From: Mytilus trossulus
Lineage: Eukaryota; Mollusca; Bivalvia; Mytilida; Mytilidae
Assembly (NCBI RefSeq): GCF_036588685.1
Contig: NC_086374.1
Location: 36,448,886 to 36,512,885, forward strand
Length of the DNA: 64,000 nt
Reading direction: 5' to 3'
The notes beneath the pieces are model-generated. The model was not told where the DNA came from. It searched no databases and was given only the letters and a program-made list of their open reading frames with translations. Below are positions 46,887-57,013 of this stretch, in pieces. The translations under genes and the position numbers were made by a program. Position 1 is the first letter of the stretch. Each line of letters begins with the position of its first letter.

Positions 46887-48849
46887 TACTTCGACTTAAT
46901 GTAAATTGTTTATCCTCTAATGTAATTTGAATTGTCCCCCTTCATTCATAGATCCAATATTACAAAATAGAACATTTATGATTATAGTTGCATGGCCTTT
47001 GGTTGAATGTAATATAAGTTCATAGAATCAAAACATAAAACACCAAGCACGATAATACATGCTCCTCTACAATAAATCGATTAACCAGCTTTAGAAAATA
47101 ATGACTGAAAGCAGATAAAGTAAAAGTAATTTCAATATGCACGACATCGGTACTCGACGTGTCTTCCTAGAGTGTCTGTAATATGAGTAATAATTATTGA
47201 GCCAGTTTTTTTGTTCACAGAACGTCTCGTCCTTTTTCTACAAAAGATCAACAGAAACTACCGAGACGTAATAGATAGATAGTCAGTGTCTACTACACAA
47301 ATAATTTAAAATGGTAATGAGTTATAGATTCCGGGTGCTGTGCATTTATGTTATGTTAAGTTATGCGCATTTTTATTTGCTTTATATTTTCATTTACATA
47401 TGACTTAATGCTATTGTTTTTCGTTTGGGTTTATGATATCTTACTTGCTATTTTGGCATGCCCTATCAGGTTTTTTTTTTTATTTTGACATCCTTATTCT
47501 GGTTGGTCATGAGGAGAAATTCAAATGTCTGAGGTTGTTTTTTTCAACAATGTAGTTCTTATTTTGTTTACTCTTTTATTTGTATTTTACTGAGTTTGTA
47601 CGTTATCAAAGTTGTGTGCTATCATAGATGTATATATATGGTGCTATCAACTACTAAAACTTTTTGTAAGTGTCTTTGTAAAATTTATTATCAACTCCAT
47701 TGTCTGTTCTTGGTGTCTTTGTTGGATTTATTTGGTGTTTTGTTTTATTTGGTTTAGTCAATTATATTGATTTTTTACACAACTCCGTCTACTGGATCCA
47801 AATCATTGTCAAATTTGCGTAATTTAGGTAAAGTAAGTCTTTAATGAATTATTTAAGGTACATTATGGTCATAAAGCTCTTCAACTGATTAGGTTCTTAT
47901 TTATTCTTGGCTGAATACTCAGAGTAAATCCAGAACTGTGACACAAAATTTATAAAGAGTTGTTTTAAATTTTCAACATGGCAGCTTTATTTATATTTCT
48001 TCCTAACGTATCTTGTGCATTTTTTAAACACTGACAGCATGGAATATGAAGATGAAGACACATCTATAGTATAGTCCACAGTAGATGATAAACTATTGAA
48101 GTTAAAATAAAAAGACCCCGAAAATAAAGAAGGGGAAAGACCTATTGCTGACTTTACTAACGTCCTGAAGTTGATCTATCAATGTTCATCAGATCTAACA
48201 TTGCCTTGTAATCAAATAAAGATTCAAATCTATCAAGCACAGCTGACCTTAGACATTTTTGCCTTTTCTATTTATGCACTTATGTTCTTCAATGTTTTGT
48301 GTGTCTGGCTTTACAACTTTTTTTGTCTCAAGTGTATATAATAAAGGGATATCAAATGAACCAACTTTATTCTTTTATATAATTTTTAATTAAAATGTTT
48401 ACGACTTACGTTGTTTTAATGTTATAAAAGTCACGTTTTGGGAAGCTTTTATGTGAAAATTCAAATGTGTGGTGACAATGCAGTTGTCTAAAACTAAATG
48501 TATACTGACTCATAGTGTGCTTTTTTACTTGTTTATGAGGGAGTTAGAATTAAAAAAGCTCCAGTAAAATTGTGTATTTTTCATTATACTATTTTGGAAT
48601 AGGGTTTTTTCACATCAGATGATCTTTGAATCTTCATTTTTTGTATGTTGGCGGGTGTTTTTGTTCTAGTTCGGTGTTTCCGTTTGATCCGTTGCTTTTC
48701 TTTTAAAATTGAGGGGATTCCCAAGTTTCAGTCTGTAACCAGGATTTGTTTTCGCCTAGTAATGCATTTATAGCTATTTAACAGAGGTTTACTACTAGCT
48801 GTTGCCTTTATTTAGTTGTTGTTAGGGATTGTGGCATTTGTTTGTATAA
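46887..48849. other. Non-coding stretch
   Basis: No gene is supported. An acidic stretch of codons (MEYEDEDTSI) starting at 48040 soon meets a stop. Confidence 0.4.
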
Positions 48850-48990
48850 AGGATGATAAACTCATCATATATACCAGGGTCTAAATTATGTACGTCACAC
48901 ACTCGTTTTGTCCACAAAATACTCATCAATGACGATCGAATAAAAACAGTTAAAAAGGCCAAATAAAGTACGATATGTTGAAGAATCGGA
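48850..48990 (-). mobile_element. Retrozyme fragment (family A)
   Basis: 'aaactcatcatatataccag' begins the unit. The hammerhead relic (about 48891-48937) reads TTGATGAG with weakened stems and is probably inactive. Confidence 0.75.
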
Positions 48991-50284
48991 AAGCATGTTG
49001 TGTTGAAATCAGAAAATTTTTACAACGTCCGTTTTTGAAGACGCTTTATAACCTGTAAAATTAATGTAATTGTTTTATAATGGGATTTATTGAACATATT
49101 CTCGATAACAATAACAGAAATAAGAAGATTTGCAAACAGTTGAAATGATTTGAGGTTTTTAAGTTTCTTTAAATTCGCAGTACAAAAAACTGCTCGTTGA
49201 TTATCGTTTACGAACCCACTACTTCTAACCATTCTCTAAATATTTATTATTATGATTTTGATTTCTTTAAATTTTGCTTTAATTAATATTATGATTTTAA
49301 TTTACAGAATATTTTTGCGTTTGTTATTATTATGATTTTGTTTCAATGAATGTTTTTGCGTTAGTTATATGTGGTAAATGGAAAGGTGAAGTAAACCCTA
49401 TAACGTTTATGGTGTTTACTTATATGCCTCATTTACAATGAAAATACACGACATTTTGACAAGCTTGACGTGAAATAAACAGTTGATTGACTTTTGCTAC
49501 AGATGTCTTATAACTGTTTATTTTAGATCAAAGGTTTACTTATCTTATTATTGAAACACACTTCTGTGTTCGTTGTCATTAAATCACTATTTCCTTAAAA
49601 AATAACGGAATAAAACATTATTACAAATGCACGTTTGAACGTTAAATCAATAAAGTTGTAATGATGTTGGTATTTTTTCAGTGCATGAACTCTACCATAT
49701 ATTAATTTTTTTTCATTGTTAGTTTGCATTTCAGTTACAACTAATTAACTTGCTAGCCCAAGATAAAATTAATGTAGGGTGGGGAGTAAGCACACTGAAC
49801 ACTTATGAATCAATGCAACCACTTTTCTTAAATATGCAAACTTTCAGTTACGACTCTTGTGCAGTGTTGTCTTAGAGGCAATCATACCACATCTTCTTTT
49901 TGTATATACTACATATCTCATTGTTTTTCATATTCAGAGAAAACTGGCTACTTTTGGCTGCCAACACGCATATTAAAGTCGATTACCGGTCATGAGGAAC
50001 TGTAAACATAAACTATAACAACAAATTAACTAAATAACTAATCATTCTTACATATTAAGGCATTAGTGGTAAAACAAATTTCCAATCGTCATATCGATCG
50101 GTATAGACAATGTATATCTTATATGTAAAAGAAGGTAGCAAGTCTGTCAAATAATATACGTAAGCATCTTTGTGTCATATAATGACATATTTGTAATCAA
50201 AATGTGCATTTACAAACAAAACAGCTATATACAAAACAAATAACAGTTGACGTTAACTGACAGTTGACAGTTGTTAGTTGGGAT
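48991..50284. other. Non-coding stretch
   Basis: No gene is supported. A family-B end ('ggcaatcataccacatcttc') lies at about 49876. Confidence 0.45.
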
Positions 50285-50425
50285 CGTGTTGCTTATTCTT
50301 AAGATTTCTATGTTGTGTCTTCTGTATTATTATTTGTCTGTTTGTCTTTTATTTTAGGCCATGGCGTTGTCAATTTATTTTCAATCAAGTTTGACTGTTC
50401 CTCTGGTATCTTTTGTCACTCTTTT
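50285..50425 (+). repeat. Dispersed repeat family C, copy
   Basis: It matches 9470-9605 and, inverted, 10450-10600. Confidence 0.6.
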
Positions 50426-50436
50426 ACTGCATTTAT

Positions 50437-50791
50437 GAGCGTCACTGATGAGTCTTATGTAGACGAAACGCGCGTCTGGCGTACTATATTATAATCCTGG
50501 TACCTTTGATAACTATTTACACCACTGGGACGATGCCACTGCTGGTGGACGTTTCGTCCCCGAGGGTATCACCGGCCCATTAGTCAACACTTCGGTGTTG
50601 ACATGAATATCAATAATGTGGTCATTTTTATAAATTTCCTGTTTACAAAACTTTGATTTTTTCGAAAAACTGAGAATTTTCTTATCCCAGGCACAGATTA
50701 CCTTAGCCGTATTTGGCACAACTTTTAGGAATTTCGGATCCTCATTGCTCTTCAACTTTGTACTTGTTTGGCTTTATAAATATCTTGGTAT
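50437..50791 (+). mobile_element. Retrozyme unit, 5' part of a dimer split by the LTR element
   Basis: The full unit runs from the hammerhead at 50440-50483 through the TTCG hairpin (50583-50602) to 'ttggtat' where the LTR element begins. The partner unit resumes at 56928. Without the insert, the two cleavage sites (50477 and 56971) are 354 bp apart. Confidence 0.9.
50440..50483 (+). ncRNA. Hammerhead ribozyme motif (intact core)
   Basis: Stem I GCGTCA/TGGCGT, core CTGATGA (50446-50452), stem II GTCT-TATGT-AGAC, GAA (50466-50468), stem III ACGC/GCGT, cleavage after C50477. Confidence 0.9.
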
Positions 50792-51409
50792 TGTTATGAT
50801 ATTGTAATTATTATGTTTATTTATGTTGGCCTAATTTGTGTTGTATGGCCTGATAGTTGTTTACCAAATAATCTTATAACTGTGCAGTTTAGAAATCACT
50901 GGAACAATCACAGATACTTATGGAATGATTGGAACTTTCTATTTGACGATTCTAGAATGATCCTTATAAAAGATGCGTAATTTAAACTTCTACGTTATTC
51001 CAGAAACTTCCGTTGTAACTTTCCAGGATTTTCCACAATGTTCCGTTCTAGCGTGTTCTAGAATAATCCGTCACAACTATATATATACAGACACTAAAGT
51101 TAAACTCTCATAATTAAACTTGGACATAGACAGTGATAGACATTAGTATTCACAGCACTTGGATTGACACTTTTATTCTACAAACAACATCATACTAGAT
51201 TGTGACCTTAGTAGTGAACATAATATTCAGATTGGATTCCGAAATATTTCCGGATACAGATAAAAGATTGGACTCATATATTGACAGTTAAGTTAACAGT
51301 AATATTTGTATAATACCTTTTGTAAACTTTTGTATAATAAATATTGAATTTTACTATTGATTTGTGTCTTTTGTTGGCTACAATTTAAAGGCGATTTCTG
51401 GCCGTAACA
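50792..51409 (+). repeat. 5' LTR (618 bp)
   Basis: It starts TGTTATGATATTG and ends GGCCGTAACA. It holds several TTC/GAA inverted pentamers, two TATA-like boxes (TATAAAAG at 50965-50972 and TATATATATA at 51078-51087) and AATAAA at 51336-51341. Confidence 0.95.
50932..51063 (+). promoter_or_regulatory. Heat-shock-element-like cluster in the LTR
   Basis: A three-pentamer element TTCcaGAAacTTC (50998-51010) fits the HSF site nTTCnnGAAnnTTCn. Two-pentamer sites lie at 50932-50939 (GAAnnTTC), 50950-50957 and 51056-51063 (TTCnnGAA). They sit just upstream of the TATATATATA box. The same sequence is in the 3' LTR. Confidence 0.6.
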
Positions 51410-51414
51410 GAAAT

Positions 51415-51432
51415 TGGGGGCTCGTCAGGGAT
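51415..51432 (+). other. Primer binding site (tRNA-Pro type)
   Basis: TGGGGGCTCGTCAGGGAT, five bases after the 5' LTR, matches the complement of the tRNA-Pro 3' end at 17 of 18 positions (from memory of the tRNA-Pro site used by some retroviruses). Confidence 0.75.
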
Positions 51433-51501
51433 ATCTTAAAAATATTTTAATCAAAATTTGTTTAATATTTTTATTATAACTAGCCAACAAAATTCTACAA
51501 A

Positions 51502-52284
51502 ATGGCATTTGATGCCGGTAAATTTTTGAAGACGCCAGACCTGGAGAGTTTTGATAATTTAAAGAAAGAGGAACTAGTGTTGCTTGCTAAACAATTGAAA
51601 TTAGTTTTTAAAGTATCTATGAGAAAACAAATTATAAAAAATTTGGTTATGGACAAATTAGTTGACGAAGAAATTTTAGGTGAAGAGGCTCTTGATCTTA
51701 AGGTTGAAAATGTTGACGCCTTTAAGTTAAAACAGCTTGAATTAGAACATGAACTTAAATTAAAAGAAATGGAAATGAAGGAGATGGAGAAAAGAAAAGA
51801 AGATGAATTTAAATTAAAACAGGCAGAACTGGAAATGAAGGAAAGGTTAGAAATGGAAAGAAAAGAAAAAGAAGATGAATTTAAATTAAAAGAACTTGAA
51901 ATGAGAAAAAGGCTAGAGATGGAAAAACTGAAAATTGAAATGGTCAAAGAAGAAAGCAACACTAAAGTCCAGTCAAAATCAGATTATTTTGATGCAGCAA
52001 AAAACATACGTTTGGTTCCGAAATTTTGTGAAAAACAGTTGATAAATATTTTCCACAGTTTGAGAAAATTGCTAACAATTTGAAATGGCCAATGCCGTAT
52101 TGGACTACGATGCTGCAAATTTTTTTTTAGGGGAAGGCCGCTGAAATATACTCTGCACTTCCATCAGAAAAAAAGTTCCGATTATGACACGGTAAAACAG
52201 GAAGTTTTGAAAGCTTATGAGCTAGTACCAGAAGCATATAGATAGAAATTTAGATCATATAGAAAGTTTGATTCACAAACCTAT
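51502..52284 (+). pseudogene. gag, N-terminal part (frameshifted)
   Basis: The open frame 51502-52083 starts MAFDAGKFLKTPDLESF and continues into a long Lys/Glu-rich coiled coil (about residues 70-150). Sequence resembling gag then continues in another frame from about 52040 and returns after a T-run at 52118-52127. An in-frame TAG at about 52243 follows AYELVPEAYR. So two compensating frameshifts and one nonsense codon separate it from the pol-containing frame. The protein would form the capsid. Confidence 0.85.
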
Positions 52285-54885
52285 GTGGAATTTGCTCGGA
52301 AAAAAGAAGATCTATTTGATAAATGGCTTACTTCAAAGAAAACAGATAACAATTTTGATAACCTAAGACAATTGATGTTATTAGAAGAGTTCAAACAATG
52401 TGTTCATTTAGAATTAAAAACACATTTAGACGACAAAACTGTTGAGTCAATACATGATGCAGCTGTTATTTCAGATAATTATACTCTTTCACATAAAAGA
52501 AGTTTCAAGGGTCAAAATGTTAATACTTCCAGTGGAAATTACAAAAATCAAAGCACTGATCATACTGATAGTAAGCCTTATCCACAGAATAAGAGTCAGT
52601 CCAGTTATAATATGTCTAGTCCAAAATTTGATACTTTTGAGAAGAAGTCACTGACTTGTGCTTATTGTAAGAAGACTGGTCACCTGATGGCTGACTGTTT
52701 TAAACTCCAGAAGAAGAATGAACGAGATAATAAGCCAAAAACCAGTGCTTGTACGACACCTTATATTACCAGTACATTGGAATGTCCTGCGCGTCAGGCT
52801 TTTAAGTCCAGTTTTTGTGATTATATGGAGGAATATAAACCCTTCATGTCTGATGGGTTTGTTGCTATTGTTGATGATACCACTCTTCAGCCTATTAAGA
52901 TTTTACGGGACACTGGAGCTTCTCTGTCTTTATTGTTAGAAGGTGTGTTGCCTTTGTCTGAGAAGACTTCTGTTGGTGCCTCCGTTTTGTTACAAGGTGT
53001 AGAGTTGGGTTGTATAGATGTTCCTCTTCATCGTATTTATCTGAAGTCAGATTTGATAACTGGACCAGTTGTTGTAGGTGTTCGTCCTAATCTCCCTGTT
53101 GAGGGTGTTACATTATTGCTAGGAAATGATCTAGCTAGGAACAAAGTGGTTGCTGAACCAATTGTTACCAGTGAACCGGTGGTGGATGTTAAATCACCTG
53201 AAGATGATGCTGAATTGTATCCAGCTTGTGTTGTTATTAGGGCGATGGCTAGAAAACAACAATATGAGAATTTGCAAGAAGACAAATTTGATTACATGGA
53301 CCTTTCTGACACTTTTATAGCTGACATTGAAGGTCCTGGTAGCTCAGAAAAGGCCAGTACAAAACCACCTAGTGTTAACAAGAATGTTATTATGCCATGG
53401 CCAGACGTTAACAGCCATTCATTAGACCGAGAAAATTTATCCGAAGAACAACATAAAGACCCTGAGGTTCTTCAGCTCAGCCAGAGAGCTCAACCACAGG
53501 AGGAAGCAGACAAAGTGGCCGAATGCTATTACCATCAGGACGGCATTTTAATGAGAAAGTGGAGGCCTCCTGATGCTACCCCAGAGGAGGAATGGAGAGT
53601 GGTGTACCAAGTGGTGGTGCCGAAAGTTTATAGGCAAGAAATTATTGGTTTTGCCCATGACACCCCCTTGGCTGGACACTTAGGTATAAGGAAGACTTGC
53701 CTAAAAATATTGCAACATTTCTACTGGCCCAGACTTAGAAACGATGTTGCAGAATACTGCAAATCATGCCATATATGCCAGGTTGTTGGTAAGCCTAACC
53801 AGAAAATACCACCAGCACCTCTTCTACCTATTCCAGCCGTTGACGAACCTTTCAGCAGAGTTCTAATTGACTGCGTTGGACCTTTACCAAAGACCAAGAC
53901 TGGAAATGCGTATTTATTGACAATCATGTGTACATCTACTCGCTTTCCTGAGGCTATTCCGCTCAGAAATATCAAGACACCTACTATCGTCAAAGCTTTG
54001 ATCAAATTTTTCACATTAGTAGGACTTCCTAAATCTATACAGTCCGACCAGGGATTAAATTTCATGTCAGGTTTATTTCAGCAAGTCGTATACCAGTTAG
54101 GGATTGCTCAGTACAGATCAAGTGCTTATCATCCAGAATCTCAAGGTGCCTTAGAACGTTTTCATCAAACATTGAAGAACATGATTAGAACTTTTTGTCT
54201 TCAATTTGACAGAGACTGGGATGATGGAGTTCACTTTCTACTTTTTGCAGCCCGAGAGGCTGTTCAAGAATCCCTTGGATTTAGTCCATTTGAGTTGGTA
54301 TTTGGTCATACTGTAAGGGGACCGTTAAAATTGATTAAGGAAAAGTGGCTTACTGAAAATACTGACTTGAATCTTTTAGACTATGTATCAAGATTTAAAG
54401 AAAAATTGTATACTGCTTGTCAAATTGCTCAGAAAAACTTAAAAAATGTACAGAACAAGATGAAAATATGGTATGATAAAGATGCCAGGGACAGAGTTTT
54501 TGAGCCTGGTGATAAGGTACTTGTATTTCTGCCAGTCCCTGGACATCCTTTACAGGCTAAATATTGTGGTCCTTATACAATAGAGAGTAAAATTAATGAT
54601 TTGAATTATATTGTAAAAACTCCAGGTCGGCGCAAACAAAATAGAGTGTGTCATATTAATATGTTAAAACCATATTTTGAGCGTACTAATGTACTATGTG
54701 ATAGTAAACCAGTTGCCACTTTAGGCATGGTTAAATTTGAGAACAATCATGACAAACCAGATGTAATTGAACCAACTTTTAGTTGTAAAACTATGGAAGA
54801 GACAGTTAGATTGAAAAATTTAGAAATTTTGTCAAATTTAGATTCAAAACTTGCACATCTGTCTTTTGATCATAGGAAGAAATAA
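52285..54885 (+). CDS. gag C-terminus, protease and integrase
   Basis: This open frame of 866 codons begins in gag (no ATG of its own; it continues the upstream gag frame). A zinc knuckle CX2CX4HX4C lies at residues 125-138. The aspartic protease motif DTGAS is at 209-213. The integrase follows: zinc-binding H458/H465 with C495/C498, then the DDE catalytic triad D529, D588 and E624 (35 residues between the last two), and a C-terminal GPY-type segment (CGPYTI). The frame stops at 54883-54885, where the RT frame opens at -1 relative to it. All integrase catalytic residues are present. Confidence 0.93.
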   Translation: MEFARKKEDLFDKWLTSKKTDNNFDNLRQLMLLEEFKQCVHLELKTHLDDKTVESIHDAAVISDNYTLSHKRSFKGQNVNTSSGNYKNQSTDHTDSKPYPQNKSQSSYNMSSPKFDTFEKKSLTCAYCKKTGHLMADCFKLQKKNERDNKPKTSACTTPYITSTLECPARQAFKSSFCDYMEEYKPFMSDGFVAIVDDTTLQPIKILRDTGASLSLLLEGVLPLSEKTSVGASVLLQGVELGCIDVPLHRIYLKSDLITGPVVVGVRPNLPVEGVTLLLGNDLARNKVVAEPIVTSEPVVDVKSPEDDAELYPACVVIRAMARKQQYENLQEDKFDYMDLSDTFIADIEGPGSSEKASTKPPSVNKNVIMPWPDVNSHSLDRENLSEEQHKDPEVLQLSQRAQPQEEADKVAECYYHQDGILMRKWRPPDATPEEEWRVVYQVVVPKVYRQEIIGFAHDTPLAGHLGIRKTCLKILQHFYWPRLRNDVAEYCKSCHICQVVGKPNQKIPPAPLLPIPAVDEPFSRVLIDCVGPLPKTKTGNAYLLTIMCTSTRFPEAIPLRNIKTPTIVKALIKFFTLVGLPKSIQSDQGLNFMSGLFQQVVYQLGIAQYRSSAYHPESQGALERFHQTLKNMIRTFCLQFDRDWDDGVHFLLFAAREAVQESLGFSPFELVFGHTVRGPLKLIKEKWLTENTDLNLLDYVSRFKEKLYTACQIAQKNLKNVQNKMKIWYDKDARDRVFEPGDKVLVFLPVPGHPLQAKYCGPYTIESKINDLNYIVKTPGRRKQNRVCHINMLKPYFERTNVLCDSKPVATLGMVKFENNHDKPDVIEPTFSCKTMEETVRLKNLEILSNLDSKLAHLSFDHRKK

Positions 54886-56222
54886 AAACTTTTCAAAATC
54901 TTTTTCCAGATGTGCCAAACAAAACCACTGCTGTTTGTCATGATGCTGATGTCGGAGATGCTTCTCCAATTAAGCAACATCCTTACAGGCTCAATCCACT
55001 CAAACTTGAAGTTATGAGAAAAGAAATTAAATATATGCTTGACAATGATATTATTGAGCCGAGTAACAGTGAATGGAGCTCTCCTTGTCTCCTTGTGCCA
55101 AAACCAGATAAAACTTTTCGTTTCGTGACTGATTTCAGAAAAGTAAATTCAGTCTCAAAATCTGATTCCTATCCGATTCCAAGAATAGACGATTGTATTG
55201 ACAATATTGGTCAAGCAAAATTTGTGAGCAAATTTGATTAATTGAAAGGTTATTGGCAAGTTCCATTGACACAGAGAGCTCGTGAAATATCAGCTTTTGT
55301 TACACCAGATGGCTTATTTCAATATACTGTAAGGCCATTTGGCATGAAAAGTGCTCCAGCTACATTTCAAAGAATGATCAATAATGTTATAAAAGATTTA
55401 GACTGTTGTTATGCTTATATTGATGATCTTATTGTATGTAGTGATAGCTGGGAACAGCATTTAAAACATTTGTATGATACTTTTGATAGATTGTCAAAAT
55501 CAAATTTGACTGTTAATCTTGGTAAAAGTGAATTTTGTCAGGCCACTGTTGATTATTTAGGGCATACAGTTGGTCAAGGTCAAGTAAAACCTATTATGGC
55601 TAAAGTGGAAGCTATTTCCAAATTTCCACCTCCTACAAATAGAAAACAACTTATGAGATATTGAGGCATGATTGGATTTTACAGAAAATTTTGTTCAAAT
55701 TTTGCTACTGTTGTTCAACCATTGACTCATCTTTTACGGAAAGATTCTAAATTTATCTGGAGCGAAAATTGTCAAAAAGCTTTTGAAAATAGCAAATCAC
55801 TTTTAATTAATAGTCCAGTTCTGATTACTCCAGACTTTGAAAAACAATTTAAACTTGCCGTTGATGCAAGCGATGTAGGAATAGGAGCTGTTTTATATCA
55901 AGAGACAGATGATAATGTTGAAAAACCTATATCATATTTTTCTAAGAAATTAGATAAACATCAGAAAAATTATTCAACTATTGAAAAAGAGTGTTTTGCA
56001 ATGTTGTCAGCACTTCAACATTTTGATGTATATTTGAATCCCACTGTATATCCTATTCTTGTTTATACTGATCATAATCCTCTCACCTTCATGCATAAAA
56101 TGAGAAACAAGAATCAGAGGTTGACTAGGTGGAGTTTATTGTTACAGGAATATGATGTAATTGTAAAACATATTAAGGGTAAAGATAATGTAATAGCTGA
56201 TGCTTTATCTAGAGCTTATTAA
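54876..56222 (+). pseudogene. Reverse transcriptase and RNase H (two nonsense codons)
   Basis: The frame is open from 54876 and reads FPDVPNKTT, then VPKPDKTFRFVTDFRKVN, KFD*LKGYWQ (TAA at 55239-55241), VRPFGMKSAPATFQR, catalytic YIDD (55416-55427), DYLGHTV, then a TGA at 55662-55664 (MRY*GMIGFYR), followed by RNase H (VDASDVGIGAVLYQ, YTDHNPL, ADALSR). Both stops replace a conserved Leu. The RT frame is -1 relative to integrase with about 10 bp overlap; whether this is programmed or an indel is undecided. Confidence 0.9.
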
Positions 56223-56295
56223 ATCACTTTGTATATATTATGTATTTTTGTTCATATTATTCATGATAAGTTTTTGTTACACTAAAACTTCTTTT

Positions 56296-56306
56296 AAGGG
56301 GGGAGG
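56296..56306 (+). other. Polypurine tract
   Basis: AAGGGGGGAGG directly precedes the 3' LTR, the position expected for plus-strand priming. Confidence 0.85.
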
Positions 56307-56927
56307 TGTTATGATATTGTAATTATTATGTTTATTTATGTTGGCCTAATTTGTGTTGTATGGCCTGATAGTTGTTTACCAAATAATCTTATAACTGTGC
56401 AGTTTAGAAATCACTGGAACAATCACAGATACTTATGGAATGATTGGAACTTTCTATTTGACGATTCTAGAATGATCCTTATAAAAGATGCGTAATTTAA
56501 ACTTCTACGTTATTCCAGAAACTTCCGTTGTAACTTTCCAGGATTTTCCACAATGTTCCGTTCTAGCGTGTTCTAGAATAATCCGTCACAACTATATATA
56601 TACAGACACTAAAGTTAAACTCTCATAATTAAACTTGGACATAGACAGTGATAGACATTAGTATTCACAGCACTTGGATTGACACTTTTATTCTACAAAC
56701 AACATCATACTAGATTGTGACCTTAGTAGTGAACATAATATTCAGATTGGATTCCGAAAGATTTCCGGATACAGATAAAAGATTGGACTCATATATTGAC
56801 AGTTAAGTTAACAGTAATATTTGTATAATACCTTTTGTAAACTTTTGTATAATAAATATTGTTAAATTTTACTATTGATTTGTGTCTTTTGTTGGCTACA
56901 ATTTAAAGGCGATTTCTGGCCGTAACA
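56307..56927 (+). repeat. 3' LTR (621 bp)
   Basis: It is identical by eye to the 5' LTR except for one substitution (GAAATATTT against GAAAGATTT) and a 3-bp insertion after AATAAATATTG. Confidence 0.95.
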
Positions 56928-56931
56928 GTAT

Positions 56932-57013
56932 GAGCGTCACTGATGAGTCTTATTTAGACGAAACGCGCGTCTGGCGTACTAAATTATAATCCTGGTACCA
57001 TTGATAACCAATA
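56932..57013 (+). mobile_element. Retrozyme unit, 3' part of the split dimer
   Basis: It continues the unit broken at 50791 and ends at 'ggtaccattgataacc'. It contains an intact hammerhead at 56934-56977. Confidence 0.88.
56934..56977 (+). ncRNA. Hammerhead ribozyme motif (intact core)
   Basis: Stem I GCGTCA/TGGCGT, core CTGATGA, stem II GTCT-TATTT-AGAC, GAA, stem III ACGC/GCGT, cleavage after C56971. Confidence 0.88.

Larger units (their letters stand above)
50792..56927 (+). mobile_element. Gmr1-like Ty3-type LTR retrotransposon (gag-PR-IN-RT-RH)
   Basis: The 6136-bp element has LTRs starting TG and ending CA, a tRNA-Pro primer site, a polypurine tract and a 4-bp GTAT target duplication (50788-50791 and 56928-56931). 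The integrase lies upstream of the reverse transcriptase, unlike ordinary Ty3/Gypsy but as in the Gmr1 group. gag has two frameshifts and a nonsense codon, and the RT has two nonsense codons, so the copy is not autonomous. LTRs differ by one substitution and one 3-bp indel by eye, so insertion was recent. Confidence 0.93.

Noticed and set aside
48040..48240. Acidic codons MEYEDEDTSI after an AG, as a possible exon
   Set aside because: A stop follows within 12 codons and no donor or continuing frame was found.
54870..54890. Programmed -1 frameshift between integrase and RT
   Set aside because: The frames do overlap, but I see no clear X XXY YYZ slippery heptamer; a simple indel is equally likely without other copies.
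50285..57013. Interpreting the flanking GAAACGCGCGTCTGGCG sequence as part of the LTR element
   Set aside because: It occurs in many copies away from any LTR and is the retrozyme; the LTR ends are fixed by TG...CA and the GTAT duplication.
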